A stretch of DNA of 64,000 nt, taken from positions 62,001-126,000 of the forward strand of contig NZ_JOFH01000001.1 of NCBI RefSeq assembly GCF_000721235.1, read 5' to 3'. Numbering within the stretch: position 1 is the first letter of the stretch; the number at the start of each line of letters is the position of its first letter. The notes beneath the pieces were generated by a model. That model saw only the letters and a program-made list of their open reading frames with translations. It made no database searches and had not been told where the DNA came from. The translations under genes were made by a program, and so were the position numbers. The DNA comes from Streptomyces olivaceus. GTDB lineage: Bacteria > Actinomycetota > Actinomycetes > Streptomycetales > Streptomycetaceae. Below are positions 26,807 to 34,290 of the stretch, piece by piece.

Positions 26807-26998
26807 CTAGCCGTTGAAGACGGCCTTCTGCACCTCGTTGGGGCCGTCGAAGCTGTTCTCCCTCAGGCCGCCGAGACGGCTCACGACCTTGTCGTCGGCC
26901 TTGTTCTTGCGGGCGCAGTCGACGAGCGACTTCTTGTCCGCCGGGTAGTCCATGCCGTTGAGGGCCTTCTGCAGGTCGATGGGGCTCAGGTCCGCCAT
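26807..26998 (-). CDS. DUF2795 protein
   Basis: This 63-residue protein is a DUF2795 member: PIDLQKALNGMDYPADKKSLVDCARKN-like start and a C-terminal ENSFDGPNEVQKAV. The family is common in actinobacteria, often beside stress genes, and has no known function. A sigma-B-like promoter (GCAT, 15 bases, GGGTAC on the minus strand) lies at 27075-27099, about 75 bases before the start codon, and a palindrome at 27053-27065 lies between. Confidence 0.85.
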   Translation of the reverse strand: MADLSPIDLQKALNGMDYPADKKSLVDCARKNKADDKVVSRLGGLRENSFDGPNEVQKAVFNG

Positions 26999-27052
26999 GA
27001 CGGGCTCCTTGTCGTGATGGCCGCGGCTCTGTCGCCGAGCGGCGGTTCGCGT

Positions 27053-27065
27053 ACGGAATTTCCGT
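27053..27065. promoter_or_regulatory. Short perfect palindrome upstream of the DUF2795 gene
   Basis: ACGGAATTTCCGT reads ACGGAA against TTCCGT around one central base. It lies about 55 bases upstream of the DUF2795 start codon, just downstream of a sigma-B-like promoter. An operator role is inferred from symmetry only. Confidence 0.35.
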
Positions 27066-27074
27066 TATGTCGCG

Positions 27075-27099
27075 GTACCCAGTCCCGTGCCGTGCATGC
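27075..27099 (-). promoter_or_regulatory. Sigma-B-like promoter of the DUF2795 gene
   Basis: On the minus strand GCAT (27099-27096) is followed by a 15-base spacer and GGGTAC (27080-27075). This fits the S. coelicolor SigB consensus GNNT-N14-16-GGGTAC/T. The start codon at 26998 lies about 75 bases away. Short motifs of this type arise by chance, so confidence is modest. Confidence 0.4.
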
Positions 27100-27104
27100 G
27101 CCCG

Positions 27105-28676
27105 TCAGCCCGCGGCCCCCTCCAGCACCGCCATCGCCGCGTTGTGCCCGGGTACGCCGCTCACCCCTCCCCCGCGCACGGCCCCGGCGCCGCACAGCAG
27201 CACGTTCTCCTGTCCGGTCGCCACGCCCCAGCGCCCGGCGCCCTCCTGGGCGTGGGGCCAGGACAGCTCCCGGTGGAAGATGTTGCCGCCGGGCAGCCGC
27301 AGGTCGCGCTCCAGGTCGAGCGGCGACCTGGCCTCGATGCAGGGCCGGCCGTCGGCGTCGGTCGCCAGGCAGTCCGCGAGGGGCTCGGCGAGGTGGGCGT
27401 CGAGCTGGGCGAGGGTCGACTGGAGGAGTTCGTCGCGCACGGCGTCGTTGTCCCCGGCGAAGAGGCGGGCGGGCGTGTGCAGCCCGAACAGGGTGAGCGT
27501 GTGCATGCCCTTCGCGGCCGGGTCCGGGCCGAGGATCGTGGGGTCGGTCAGCGAGTGGCAGTAGATCTCGGAGGGCGGGGCGGCGGGCAGGGAGCCGGCG
27601 GCCGCCCGGGCGTACGCGGCGGCGAGCTGCTCGTACCCCTCGGCGATGTGGAAGGTCCCGGCGAAGGCCTCGCGCGGGTCGGCTGCGGGGTCGCGGAGGG
27701 CCGGGAGGCGGGTCAGCAGCATGTTGACCTTGAGCTGGGCGCCTTCGGCGGGCGGGGGCGGCGGCTGGCCGGTGAGCGCCGCCAGTTCCCGCGGTGCGGC
27801 GTTCACCAGGACGTGGCGGGCGGCGGTGACGTGCTCGCCGTCGGCCGACCGGTGGGTGACCTCGGCCGTCCGCCCGTCCGCGTCGATCCGCACCGCCTCG
27901 TGCCCGGTGGCCAGCTCGGCGCCGGCGGCGCGCGCCGCGCCGGCCAGCGCGTCGGTGAGGGCGCCCATCCCTCCGACGGGGACGTCCCAGGCACCGGTGC
28001 CGCCGCCGATCACGTGGTAGAGGAAGCAGCGGTTCTGCCTCAGCGAGGGGTCGTGGGCGTCCGCGAAGGTGCCGATCAGGGCATCGGTGAGGGCGACACC
28101 GCGGACCGTGTCGTCGGCGAAGTGCCGCTCGATCGCGACGCCGATCGGTTCCTCGAACAGGGCCCGCCAGGCGACCGCGTCGTCGACCCTGCGGCGCAGT
28201 TCCTCCCGGGTGGGCAAAGGTTCGGTGAGGGTCGGGAAGATCCGCCGGGCCACGTGGCCGGTCATGGCGTAGAAGCGCTGCCAGGCCGCGAACTCCCGGT
28301 CCGACCCGGTGAGCCGGGCGAACGACTCGCGGGTGCGCCGCTCGCCGCCGCCGACGAGGAGCCCGGTGGGTCTTCCCCGGCGCTCCACGGGCGTGTACGA
28401 GGACACGGTGCGTCCGCGTACCCGGAAGTCCAGGCCCAGGTCCCGCACGATCTTCCCGGGCAGCAGGCTGACCAGGTACGAGTACCGGGACAGCCGCGCG
28501 TCGACGCCGGCGAACGGCCGCGTGGACACGGCCGCGCCGCCGGTGTGGGCCAGCCGCTCCAGGACCAGCACGGAGCGGCCGGCCCGAGCCAGGTAGGCGG
28601 CGGCGACCAGGCCGTTGTGGCCGCCGCCGACGATGACGGCGTCGTAGCTGCGGGCTGCGCGGGGCGGGGGCGTCAT
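27105..28676 (-). CDS. FAD-dependent oxidoreductase, phytoene-desaturase-like
   Basis: This 523-residue flavoprotein has the N-terminal Rossmann motif (DAVIVGGGHNGLVAAAYLARAG) and the C-terminal FAD-binding motif (NVLLCGAGAVRGGGVSGVPGHN) of the phytoene dehydrogenase/amine-oxidase superfamily. It has no carotenoid genes beside it, and the Streptomyces family to which it belongs is mostly uncharacterised. ATG 28676 starts MTPPPRAARSYDAVIVGGG; the longer frame to 28691 adds only five residues. It lies 159 bases downstream of the TetR gene on the same strand and may be part of that regulon. The substrate is unknown. Confidence 0.87.
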   Translation of the reverse strand: MTPPPRAARSYDAVIVGGGHNGLVAAAYLARAGRSVLVLERLAHTGGAAVSTRPFAGVDARLSRYSYLVSLLPGKIVRDLGLDFRVRGRTVSSYTPVERRGRPTGLLVGGGERRTRESFARLTGSDREFAAWQRFYAMTGHVARRIFPTLTEPLPTREELRRRVDDAVAWRALFEEPIGVAIERHFADDTVRGVALTDALIGTFADAHDPSLRQNRCFLYHVIGGGTGAWDVPVGGMGALTDALAGAARAAGAELATGHEAVRIDADGRTAEVTHRSADGEHVTAARHVLVNAAPRELAALTGQPPPPPAEGAQLKVNMLLTRLPALRDPAADPREAFAGTFHIAEGYEQLAAAYARAAAGSLPAAPPSEIYCHSLTDPTILGPDPAAKGMHTLTLFGLHTPARLFAGDNDAVRDELLQSTLAQLDAHLAEPLADCLATDADGRPCIEARSPLDLERDLRLPGGNIFHRELSWPHAQEGAGRWGVATGQENVLLCGAGAVRGGGVSGVPGHNAAMAVLEGAAG

Positions 28677-28835
28677 GGCTCTTGGTAACACGGGCCGGCC
28701 GGGCCCGGCCAGAGCACGGTCGTCGCACCGCGACCGCCCTGCCGCCGGAGGCCCCCGGCGGTGATGTGCAACCCGGCGATGCCCTGTTGGGAGGGTCGCG
28801 CCGATGCCGGCGACAGGCGGCCGGCCGGCCGGCGG

Positions 28836-29534
28836 TCAGGGGAGCTGGTAGGTGTCGGCCAACAGTGCCGTCTGGACGTCGAGCAGGGTGGTGGGGTCGT
28901 GGCCCATGCCGGTGAACTGGCCCGTGATCTCCAGGCTGACCGTGCCGTGCATCTGGGACCAGGTCGTCACGGCCCCGGCCAGCGCGGTGTCCGCCGCGGC
29001 GGACCGCCCCGTCCACTGCTCGACCCACGATGCCACCTCGGGCTCCTCGCGCAGCCACACCCGCATCTGCGCGAGGAGCGGATCCACGGAGACCAGCGGT
29101 CGCCCTTGGGCGAAGACGGACAGGAAGGGGCCCAGTACGGAGCGCGCCTCGCGCACGGTCTCGGCCGGGGCGGTGAAACCGGCCACCGGGGTGCCCTGGA
29201 TGAGCAGGTACAGGTGCGGCCGCTCCACGGCCCACGCCCGGTAGGCGCTGATCAGTGCGTGGAGTGCGGCTCGCCCGCCGCCTCCGGCGTCCACCGCGTG
29301 GACGGCCGCGGCCGCGCCCCGGTAGGCGTCGAGCACCAGCTCCGCGAGCAGGTCGTCACGGCTGGCGAAGTAGCGGTAGAGCGCCGGGCCGGACATCCCG
29401 ATCTCCTTCGCGATCCGCAGGAGGGCCACGCCCTCGATCCCGCCGGCGGCGAGCTGCCGTACGGCCACTTCCTTGATCTCCGCGCGGGTCTGCGCCCGGT
29501 ACCGCGCGCGCGGACTGTCCGCACGACCTGCCAT
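28836..29534 (-). CDS. TetR-family regulator
   Basis: This 232-residue regulator has a TetR helix-turn-helix (LAAGGIEGVALLRIAKEIGM, then SGPALYRYFASRDDLLAEL) at about residues 25-75 and a ligand-binding domain of the TetR_C_13-like type. ATG 29534 follows AGGAGG with a four-base spacer. Directly upstream, three TCACCGGT octamers spaced exactly 14 bases apart (29546-29581) suggest self-regulation. It lies between an SDR gene upstream and an FAD oxidoreductase gene downstream, all on the minus strand. Confidence 0.9.
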   Translation of the reverse strand: MAGRADSPRARYRAQTRAEIKEVAVRQLAAGGIEGVALLRIAKEIGMSGPALYRYFASRDDLLAELVLDAYRGAAAAVHAVDAGGGGRAALHALISAYRAWAVERPHLYLLIQGTPVAGFTAPAETVREARSVLGPFLSVFAQGRPLVSVDPLLAQMRVWLREEPEVASWVEQWTGRSAAADTALAGAVTTWSQMHGTVSLEITGQFTGMGHDPTTLLDVQTALLADTYQLP

Positions 29535-29545
29535 GCCGCCTCCTG

Positions 29546-29581
29546 TCACCGGTCGCGCGTCACCGGTCGTGAGTCACCGGT
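29546..29581. promoter_or_regulatory. Three TCACCGGT octamers in phase, candidate TetR operator
   Basis: TCACCGGT occurs at 29546, 29560 and 29574, a regular 14-base period, immediately upstream of the TetR ribosome site. The six inner bases ACCGGT are self-complementary. TCACCG-type half sites recur in front of the SDR gene (30671-30745). Regular spacing argues against chance. Confidence 0.5.
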
Positions 29582-29667
29582 ACGCTCGACCACGCTGTTC
29601 GGCCTCTAGCGTATGCGGCACCGTATCGCTGCCGGGACAGGGCAGAACGAACAGCGTGGCCTGCGGG

Positions 29668-30627
29668 TCAGCCCTTCGCCCGGGAGGCGAGGAACCCGCG
29701 GTACCACTCGAGGGTCTGCTCCAGGGTGGTCTCGATCGGGGTGGGTTCGACGCCGAACTCCCGCCGGAAGGCGGTGGAGTCCATGATCTGCGGCTCGGTG
29801 TGCTGGTAGAACAGCTCGGCGTAGGAGTTCATGAACGTCTCGTCGAACGGCCCGAAGGGCCGCGCCTCGTCCATCGTGACGGTCCGGAGCGGGTGGCCCA
29901 CCAGCTCGCCCAGCGCGGTGAGGACCTCGCGCGTCGTGCGGGCGGGCGCGGTGGGCAGGTGCCAGGCCCGGCCGTCGCCGGACGGGTTCTCGGCAAGTAC
30001 GGCCAGTCCCCGCGCCACGTCGAGGACGCTGGTGTAGCTGTGTTCGAGGTCGATGTCGCCGAGCGCCACGACCTCGCCGCCGGTGAGCGCGGCCGGGAAG
30101 ACCGCCCCGCCCAGCGTGGAGTTCAGCACCCGCGGCCCGACGAAGTCCGCCGAGCGGCCCAGCACGACGCTAGCGCGGCCCTCTTTGTGGGCGGCCAGGT
30201 AGTTCTCGTCCAGCGCGGCGCGCATTCTGCCCTTGGCCGTGGCCGCCCGCCACGGGGTGTCCTCCGTCATGACCTCGCCGTGCGTCTCGCCGTAGGGGTA
30301 CAGCGTGTCCAGGACGACCAGGCGCGCGCCGGTGCGCGCCACCGCGCCCAGCACCGCCTCCTGGATGCGGGGCATGACGTCGACCTGCAGGTGGTAGGCG
30401 ACGTTGACGCAGTGGTGGACGACGCCGGCGCCCTCGATGGACGCGAGCGCCCCCTCCACCGTGCCGACGTCCCCGGCGAACCGCTCGACCCCGTCCAGCG
30501 GTTCACCGGTCCCGGCGCGGTCGACCAGCCGGACCGCGTGCCCGCGGCGCGCCAGTTCCAGGGCTACGGAGGTGCCCGCGGGGCCGGCCCCCAGAACGGT
30601 GTGGAGCAGACCAGGTGCTGCGCTCAT
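29668..30627 (-). CDS. NAD-dependent epimerase/dehydratase (SDR extended) family protein
   Basis: This 319-residue protein has the extended SDR fold. The nucleotide-binding motif is GAGPAGTSVALELARRG near the N-terminus, slightly unusual in having GAGPAG in place of GxxGxxG, and the catalytic Y-x-x-x-K position appears at about YPYGETHGEVMTED with the lysine replaced by glycine/glutamate. It may be a binding or regulatory member rather than an active epimerase. It precedes the TetR and FAD oxidoreductase genes on the minus strand, with a palindrome covering its promoter. Confidence 0.8.
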   Translation of the reverse strand: MSAAPGLLHTVLGAGPAGTSVALELARRGHAVRLVDRAGTGEPLDGVERFAGDVGTVEGALASIEGAGVVHHCVNVAYHLQVDVMPRIQEAVLGAVARTGARLVVLDTLYPYGETHGEVMTEDTPWRAATAKGRMRAALDENYLAAHKEGRASVVLGRSADFVGPRVLNSTLGGAVFPAALTGGEVVALGDIDLEHSYTSVLDVARGLAVLAENPSGDGRAWHLPTAPARTTREVLTALGELVGHPLRTVTMDEARPFGPFDETFMNSYAELFYQHTEPQIMDSTAFRREFGVEPTPIETTLEQTLEWYRGFLASRAKG

Positions 30628-30670
30628 GACGTGATCCCTTCGGCGGGGCGACGAAGCCCTCGGCTGTTAT

Positions 30671-30695
30671 CGGTGAACACTTTAGTTATACACCG
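30671..30695. promoter_or_regulatory. 25-base imperfect palindrome in the SDR promoter
   Basis: CGGTG at 30671-30675 and CACCG at 30691-30695 form the ends of a 25-base inverted repeat whose inner bases also match in part (CGGTGAACA facing TATACACCG). On the minus strand it contains TATAAC, a likely -10. It lies 44 bases before the SDR start codon. It shares the CACCG/CGGTG core with the octamers before the TetR gene, so the TetR protein is the first candidate to bind both. Confidence 0.5.
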
Positions 30696-30813
30696 TAACC
30701 AACACTATCGCTTATCACCGTCAGGGCGGAGGCTTGTCACCGTCATGGCAGAGCAGGGGCAGGAAGGGGCAGGCAAGAGGGGGCAGGTCAGCGGACACCG
30801 TGCGGGGAAGGGG

Positions 30814-31209
30814 TCAGCGCAGGGTGTCGAGGAACTCTCCGCAGGCGCGGGCGCAGGCGCGGCAGGCCCGGGCACTCTCCTCGGCGCCCGGCTGCTCGTC
30901 GAAGGCGTGCGCGCTCTCCAGGCACACCTGCCGGCACCACTCCAGCTGGACGCGGATGGCGGCCTCGTCCACCAGGTTCTGCTCGGACAGCACCCGGCAA
31001 GTCGCGTCGCAGACCTCCGCGCACATGATGCCCCGGCGGCGGACGAGCTCCTGGTTCTCCGTTCCGTCCGGGTCCACGAGGCTCGCCCGGAGCGCGCAGG
31101 CCCTGGCGCACTCGGTGCACGCCTGGGCGCACACGAAGCGGTCCTCCAGGAAGCGGAACAGTTCCTGCTGATCCTGCTGGTCCCGCTGGGAACTCGTCGT
31201 CGATGTCAC
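30814..31209 (-). CDS. DUF326 cysteine-rich four-helix protein, probable copper-binding
   Basis: This 131-residue protein has regularly spaced cysteines along helices (CAQACTECARACALRAS, CAEVCDATCRVL, CRQVC, CRACARACGEFL). That is the pattern of the DUF326/Csp-type copper storage proteins, which line a helix bundle with thiolates. It is cytosolic, without signal peptide. The GTG start at 31209 gives a full-length member; the open frame continues upstream but overlaps the ChaB gene on the other strand. A role in copper buffering is by family. Confidence 0.85.
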   Translation of the reverse strand: MTSTTSSQRDQQDQQELFRFLEDRFVCAQACTECARACALRASLVDPDGTENQELVRRRGIMCAEVCDATCRVLSEQNLVDEAAIRVQLEWCRQVCLESAHAFDEQPGAEESARACRACARACGEFLDTLR

Positions 31210-31344
31210 ATCGGGGCGGGTTGCCGCAGAGCACGGCACCAAACCGCCGCCCCAGGGGTCCCCGGCCCGTTTCCTCGGGCGGGCGGCAGGGCACCCGTCG
31301 ACTCTTCCCGCCCCGAGAAGGACGACGCACGGAGGTGCACGGAC

Positions 31345-31749
31345 ATGCCGGGACGACAGGAACTGCCGTCGACCCTGGAACGCTCGCCCCGCGAGGCCCA
31401 GCGCACGTGGATCAAGGCCCACGACTCGGCCGTCGAGGAGTACGGCGAGGGCGAGCGGGCCCACCGGGTGGCGTACGGGGCGCTGAAGCACACGTACGAG
31501 AAGGTGGGCGACCACTGGGAACGCAAGGAGGGCGGGCGCAAGGGCCCCTCCGACCCGCAGTCCGGCCGGCCCCGGCAGCAGGGCGGACGCAGCGGTGAGG
31601 GCGTCGACGAGAAGGCCTCGAAGGAGCATCTGTACGGCGTGGCCCGGCGCCTGGGTGTGGAGGGCCGCTCGCGGATGTCCAAGGCGGACCTGCTCGCGGC
31701 GATCCGCAAGGCCAACCGTTCCCGGACGCGGGAGTCCCGGTCGTCGTAG
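31345..31749 (+). CDS. ChaB-family protein with Rho-N-like C-terminal domain
   Basis: This 134-residue protein begins with a ChaB domain (LPSTLERSPREAQRTWIKAHDSA, then GALKHTYEKVGDHWERKE) and ends with a Rho termination-factor N-like helix pair (GVARRLGVEGRSRMSKADLL, then IRKANRS). In actinobacteria this fusion is common, highly charged and stress-linked; ChaB in E. coli was named a cation-transport regulator but its real role is unclear. ATG 31345 is preceded by GGAGGTGCACGG. It is divergent from DUF326. Confidence 0.88.
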   Translation: MPGRQELPSTLERSPREAQRTWIKAHDSAVEEYGEGERAHRVAYGALKHTYEKVGDHWERKEGGRKGPSDPQSGRPRQQGGRSGEGVDEKASKEHLYGVARRLGVEGRSRMSKADLLAAIRKANRSRTRESRSS

Positions 31750-31778
31750 CGCCGGGTGGGCCGGGCGGGGGCCTGGCA

Positions 31779-31803
31779 GGTTGGTGGCGCAGACCCGGGG
31801 TAC
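31779..31803 (+). promoter_or_regulatory. Sigma-B-like promoter of the DUF6479 gene
   Basis: GGTTG (31779-31783), a 14-base spacer and GGGTAC (31798-31803) match the S. coelicolor SigB consensus well. The -10 ends only nine bases before the ATG at 31813, so the mRNA would start at or very near the start codon and be leaderless. Confidence 0.5.
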
Positions 31804-31812
31804 CCGCGCTCA

Positions 31813-32169
31813 ATGAACATCGCATGGATGGACCTGGCCGCGGGCTCCGGCGGAGCCGCCGTCTGGCTGATCGTGGCCGCCGTCGTCGTGGTGGCCGTCC
31901 TGATCGGCGCGTTCGCCTTCGGCAGTCGGCAGAAGCGCCGGGAGTCCCCGCCGCCGCGTCCGCAGGACCAGCCGCACGTGCCCGACGACGGGCCGGTGCG
32001 GGAGGTGCGCGAACGGCGCGAGCCCGACGAGATGCCGAAGAGCGACGAGCGGACGCTGCCGCACGACCTCGGGCACCAGGGCAGCCGCACCGCCACCGGC
32101 CAGGAACGGCCGCGCTGGGACGAGGGCAGCAGCGGTTCGTTCGGCAGCGGCGGACCGGGCGGGCGCTGA
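31813..32169 (+). CDS. DUF6479-type single-pass membrane protein
   Basis: This 118-residue protein has one membrane segment (VWLIVAAVVVVAVLIGAFAF, about residues 18-37) after a short N-terminus, then a basic stop-transfer stretch (GSRQKRRES) and a long hydrophilic, proline/arginine-rich cytosolic tail with PHDLGHQGSRT and a Gly/Ser end. This is the DUF6479 pattern found across Streptomyces. Function is unknown. A SigB-like promoter just upstream suggests general-stress expression, possibly from a leaderless transcript. Confidence 0.78.
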   Translation: MNIAWMDLAAGSGGAAVWLIVAAVVVVAVLIGAFAFGSRQKRRESPPPRPQDQPHVPDDGPVREVRERREPDEMPKSDERTLPHDLGHQGSRTATGQERPRWDEGSSGSFGSGGPGGR

Positions 32170-32248
32170 CTCGCCCGAACGACATCGGCAGCGGGTGACC
32201 GTACGTCACGCGTAGTTTCCGGCCCGGACGCCGGGGAACCCATGCGCC

Positions 32249-33904
32249 GTGCTGTTGCAGAGGAGAAGGGCCCGCGCGGGCGCGCGGGCCCGCCACGCGG
32301 CCGAGTCCACCGTCACCTGGGCCGACGGGCGGCTTCCCGTCTCCGAGGGCGGCGGGCTGCTGCGCAAGAGCTTCCCCGAGCACTGGTCGTTCCTGCTGGG
32401 CGAGATCGCCCTCTACAGCTTCGTCGTACTGCTGCTGACCGGCGTCTGGCTGACGCTGTTCTTCAAGCCCTCGATGACGCAGGTCGTCTACGACGGCTCG
32501 TACGAGCCCCTGCTCGGGGTGAGCATGTCGGAGGCCTACCGCTCGACGGTGGACATCAGTTTCGACGTCCGCGGCGGGCTGCTGATCCGGCAACTGCACC
32601 ACTGGGCGGCCCTGGTGTTCCTGTCGGCCGTCGGAGTCCATCTGCTGCGGGTCTTCTTCACCGGGGCGTTCCGCCGGCCGCGCGAGGTCAACTGGCTGAT
32701 CGGGGTCACGCTGTTCGTGCTGGCGCTCGCCGAGGGCTTCGCCGGCTACTCCCTCCCGGACGACCTGCTCTCCGGTACGGGGCTGCGCATCGCGCAGGGG
32801 ATCATGCTGTCCATCCCGGTGGTGGGGACGTACATCAGCATGTTCGTGTTCGGCGGCGAGTACCCCGGCCACGACATGGTCCCCCGCCTGTACTCGCTGC
32901 ACATCCTGCTGGTTCCCGGGCTGCTGCTGGCGCTGGTGACCCTCCATCTGATCCTGGTCTTCCACCTCAAGCACACCCAGTGGGCGGGCCCCGGCCGCAC
33001 CCACCGCAACGCGGTGGGCAAACCGATGTTCCCGCAGTTCGTGACCAACTCCACCGGCCTGTTCTTCATGGTCTTCGGCGTCCTGGCGGTGCTCGCGGCG
33101 GTGGCCCAGATCAACCCGATCTGGGCGTACGGCCCCTACCGGCCCGACGTCGTCTCCAGCGGCTCACAGCCCGACTGGTACGTCGGCTTCCTGGAGGGCT
33201 CGCTGCGGCTGATGCCGCCGTTCGAGACGGCCGTCGCGGGCCACACCGTCATGTGGAACGTGCTGGTGCCCGCGGTCCTGCTGCCGGGCGCGCTGTTCGC
33301 GGTGCTGTACGCGTACCCGTTCTTCGAGCGGTGGGTGACGGGCGACCACCAGGAGCACCATCTGTGCGACCGGCCGCGTGACAGGCCGGTGCGCACCGGG
33401 CTGGGCGTCGCGGCGATCTGCTTCTACGGGGTGCTGCTGCTGGCGGGCGGCAACGACATCCTCGCCCACACCTTCGACCTCTCGCTGAACCTGCTCACCT
33501 GGGTCTTCCGGATCTCCCTGGTGCTGCTGCCGCCGCTGTCGTTCATGGCGGCCAAACGGGTCTGCCTGGCCCTGCAGGAACGGGAGCGGGAGCGGCTCGC
33601 CGAGGGCGAGGAGACGGGTGAGGTCCGGCAGACCCTGGCCGGCGGATACGTCGAGGAGCACGCGCCCCTCGACGCGGCGGAACGGTACGTGCTGCGGTCG
33701 CGGAACGTGCCGGAGCCGCTCGCGCCGGTGCCCGCGCCGGACGGGGACGGGGACGCGGAGGCGGAGGCCGGGGACGCCCCGCGGGTGGGGCGGCTGCGGG
33801 CGACGCTGAGCGAGTGGTACTACGGCGACCGGGTCGACGTGGTGGAGGTGGAGCCCGAGTCGTCCCCGGGGGCGCGCTCGGGGACGGGCGCGTCGGAGCG
33901 CTGA
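32249..33904 (+). CDS. qcrB: Cytochrome bc1 cytochrome b subunit, second copy
   Basis: This 551-residue membrane protein is the actinobacterial menaquinol:cytochrome c reductase b subunit. Haem-ligand histidines lie 14 and 15 residues apart as required: H117/H118 with H131 (LHHWAALVFLSAVGVHLL), and H218 with H233. The quinol-site motif is P308-D-W-Y311. No qcrA or qcrC gene is next to it, so it is a stand-alone extra copy rather than part of the main qcrCAB operon. The start is GTG 32249. Its last 85 bases are antisense to the end of ctaF, which converges on it. It may replace the main subunit under special conditions. Confidence 0.93.
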   Translation: MLLQRRRARAGARARHAAESTVTWADGRLPVSEGGGLLRKSFPEHWSFLLGEIALYSFVVLLLTGVWLTLFFKPSMTQVVYDGSYEPLLGVSMSEAYRSTVDISFDVRGGLLIRQLHHWAALVFLSAVGVHLLRVFFTGAFRRPREVNWLIGVTLFVLALAEGFAGYSLPDDLLSGTGLRIAQGIMLSIPVVGTYISMFVFGGEYPGHDMVPRLYSLHILLVPGLLLALVTLHLILVFHLKHTQWAGPGRTHRNAVGKPMFPQFVTNSTGLFFMVFGVLAVLAAVAQINPIWAYGPYRPDVVSSGSQPDWYVGFLEGSLRLMPPFETAVAGHTVMWNVLVPAVLLPGALFAVLYAYPFFERWVTGDHQEHHLCDRPRDRPVRTGLGVAAICFYGVLLLAGGNDILAHTFDLSLNLLTWVFRISLVLLPPLSFMAAKRVCLALQERERERLAEGEETGEVRQTLAGGYVEEHAPLDAAERYVLRSRNVPEPLAPVPAPDGDGDAEAEAGDAPRVGRLRATLSEWYYGDRVDVVEVEPESSPGARSGTGASER

Positions 33905-34290
33905 GTGCCCCGTCCGGCGTACTGGAAGACGAGCCCGGAGACGGCCATGGCGAGGATGCCGAAGCCGATCAGGGCGAGCCACAGCCCGTAGACGACGCCG
34001 AGCGCGAGGACGAGGGCGCCGAGCGCGATCGTGACGGGCCATGGGCTGTGCGGCGGGAAGAACTCCAGCGGGCCCGCGGCCTCATGGACCTCGGCGTCCC
34101 CGCGGTCCTGCGCGCGCGGCCCGCGCCTGCGGTGCTGGACGCGCAGGAAGAAGGCGATGAGCGAGGCCATCAGGAAGGCGACGGCCAGGGCGGCGGTGCC
34201 GGCCGGTTCGGCGGACCACCAGCCGTAACCGGCCGCCGCGAGGGCGAAGAAGACGGCCACACCGGTGAACAGACGGGCTTCGGTCCTCAC
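33820..34290 (-). CDS. ctaF: Cytochrome c oxidase subunit IV, actinobacterial type
   Basis: This 156-residue protein has two pairs of membrane segments ([35 protein letters not shown]; then [19 protein letters not shown] and [15 protein letters not shown]). This is the small actinobacterial oxidase subunit CtaF. GTG 34290 overlaps the ctaD stop in GTGA, so the two genes are coupled. The C-terminal tail ([20 protein letters not shown]) is encoded antisense to the 3' end of qcrB and could be an extension specific to this copy. Confidence 0.88.
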   Translation of the reverse strand: MRTEARLFTGVAVFFALAAAGYGWWSAEPAGTAALAVAFLMASLIAFFLRVQHRRRGPRAQDRGDAEVHEAAGPLEFFPPHSPWPVTIALGALVLALGVVYGLWLALIGFGILAMAVSGLVFQYAGRGTQRSDAPVPERAPGDDSGSTSTTSTRSP

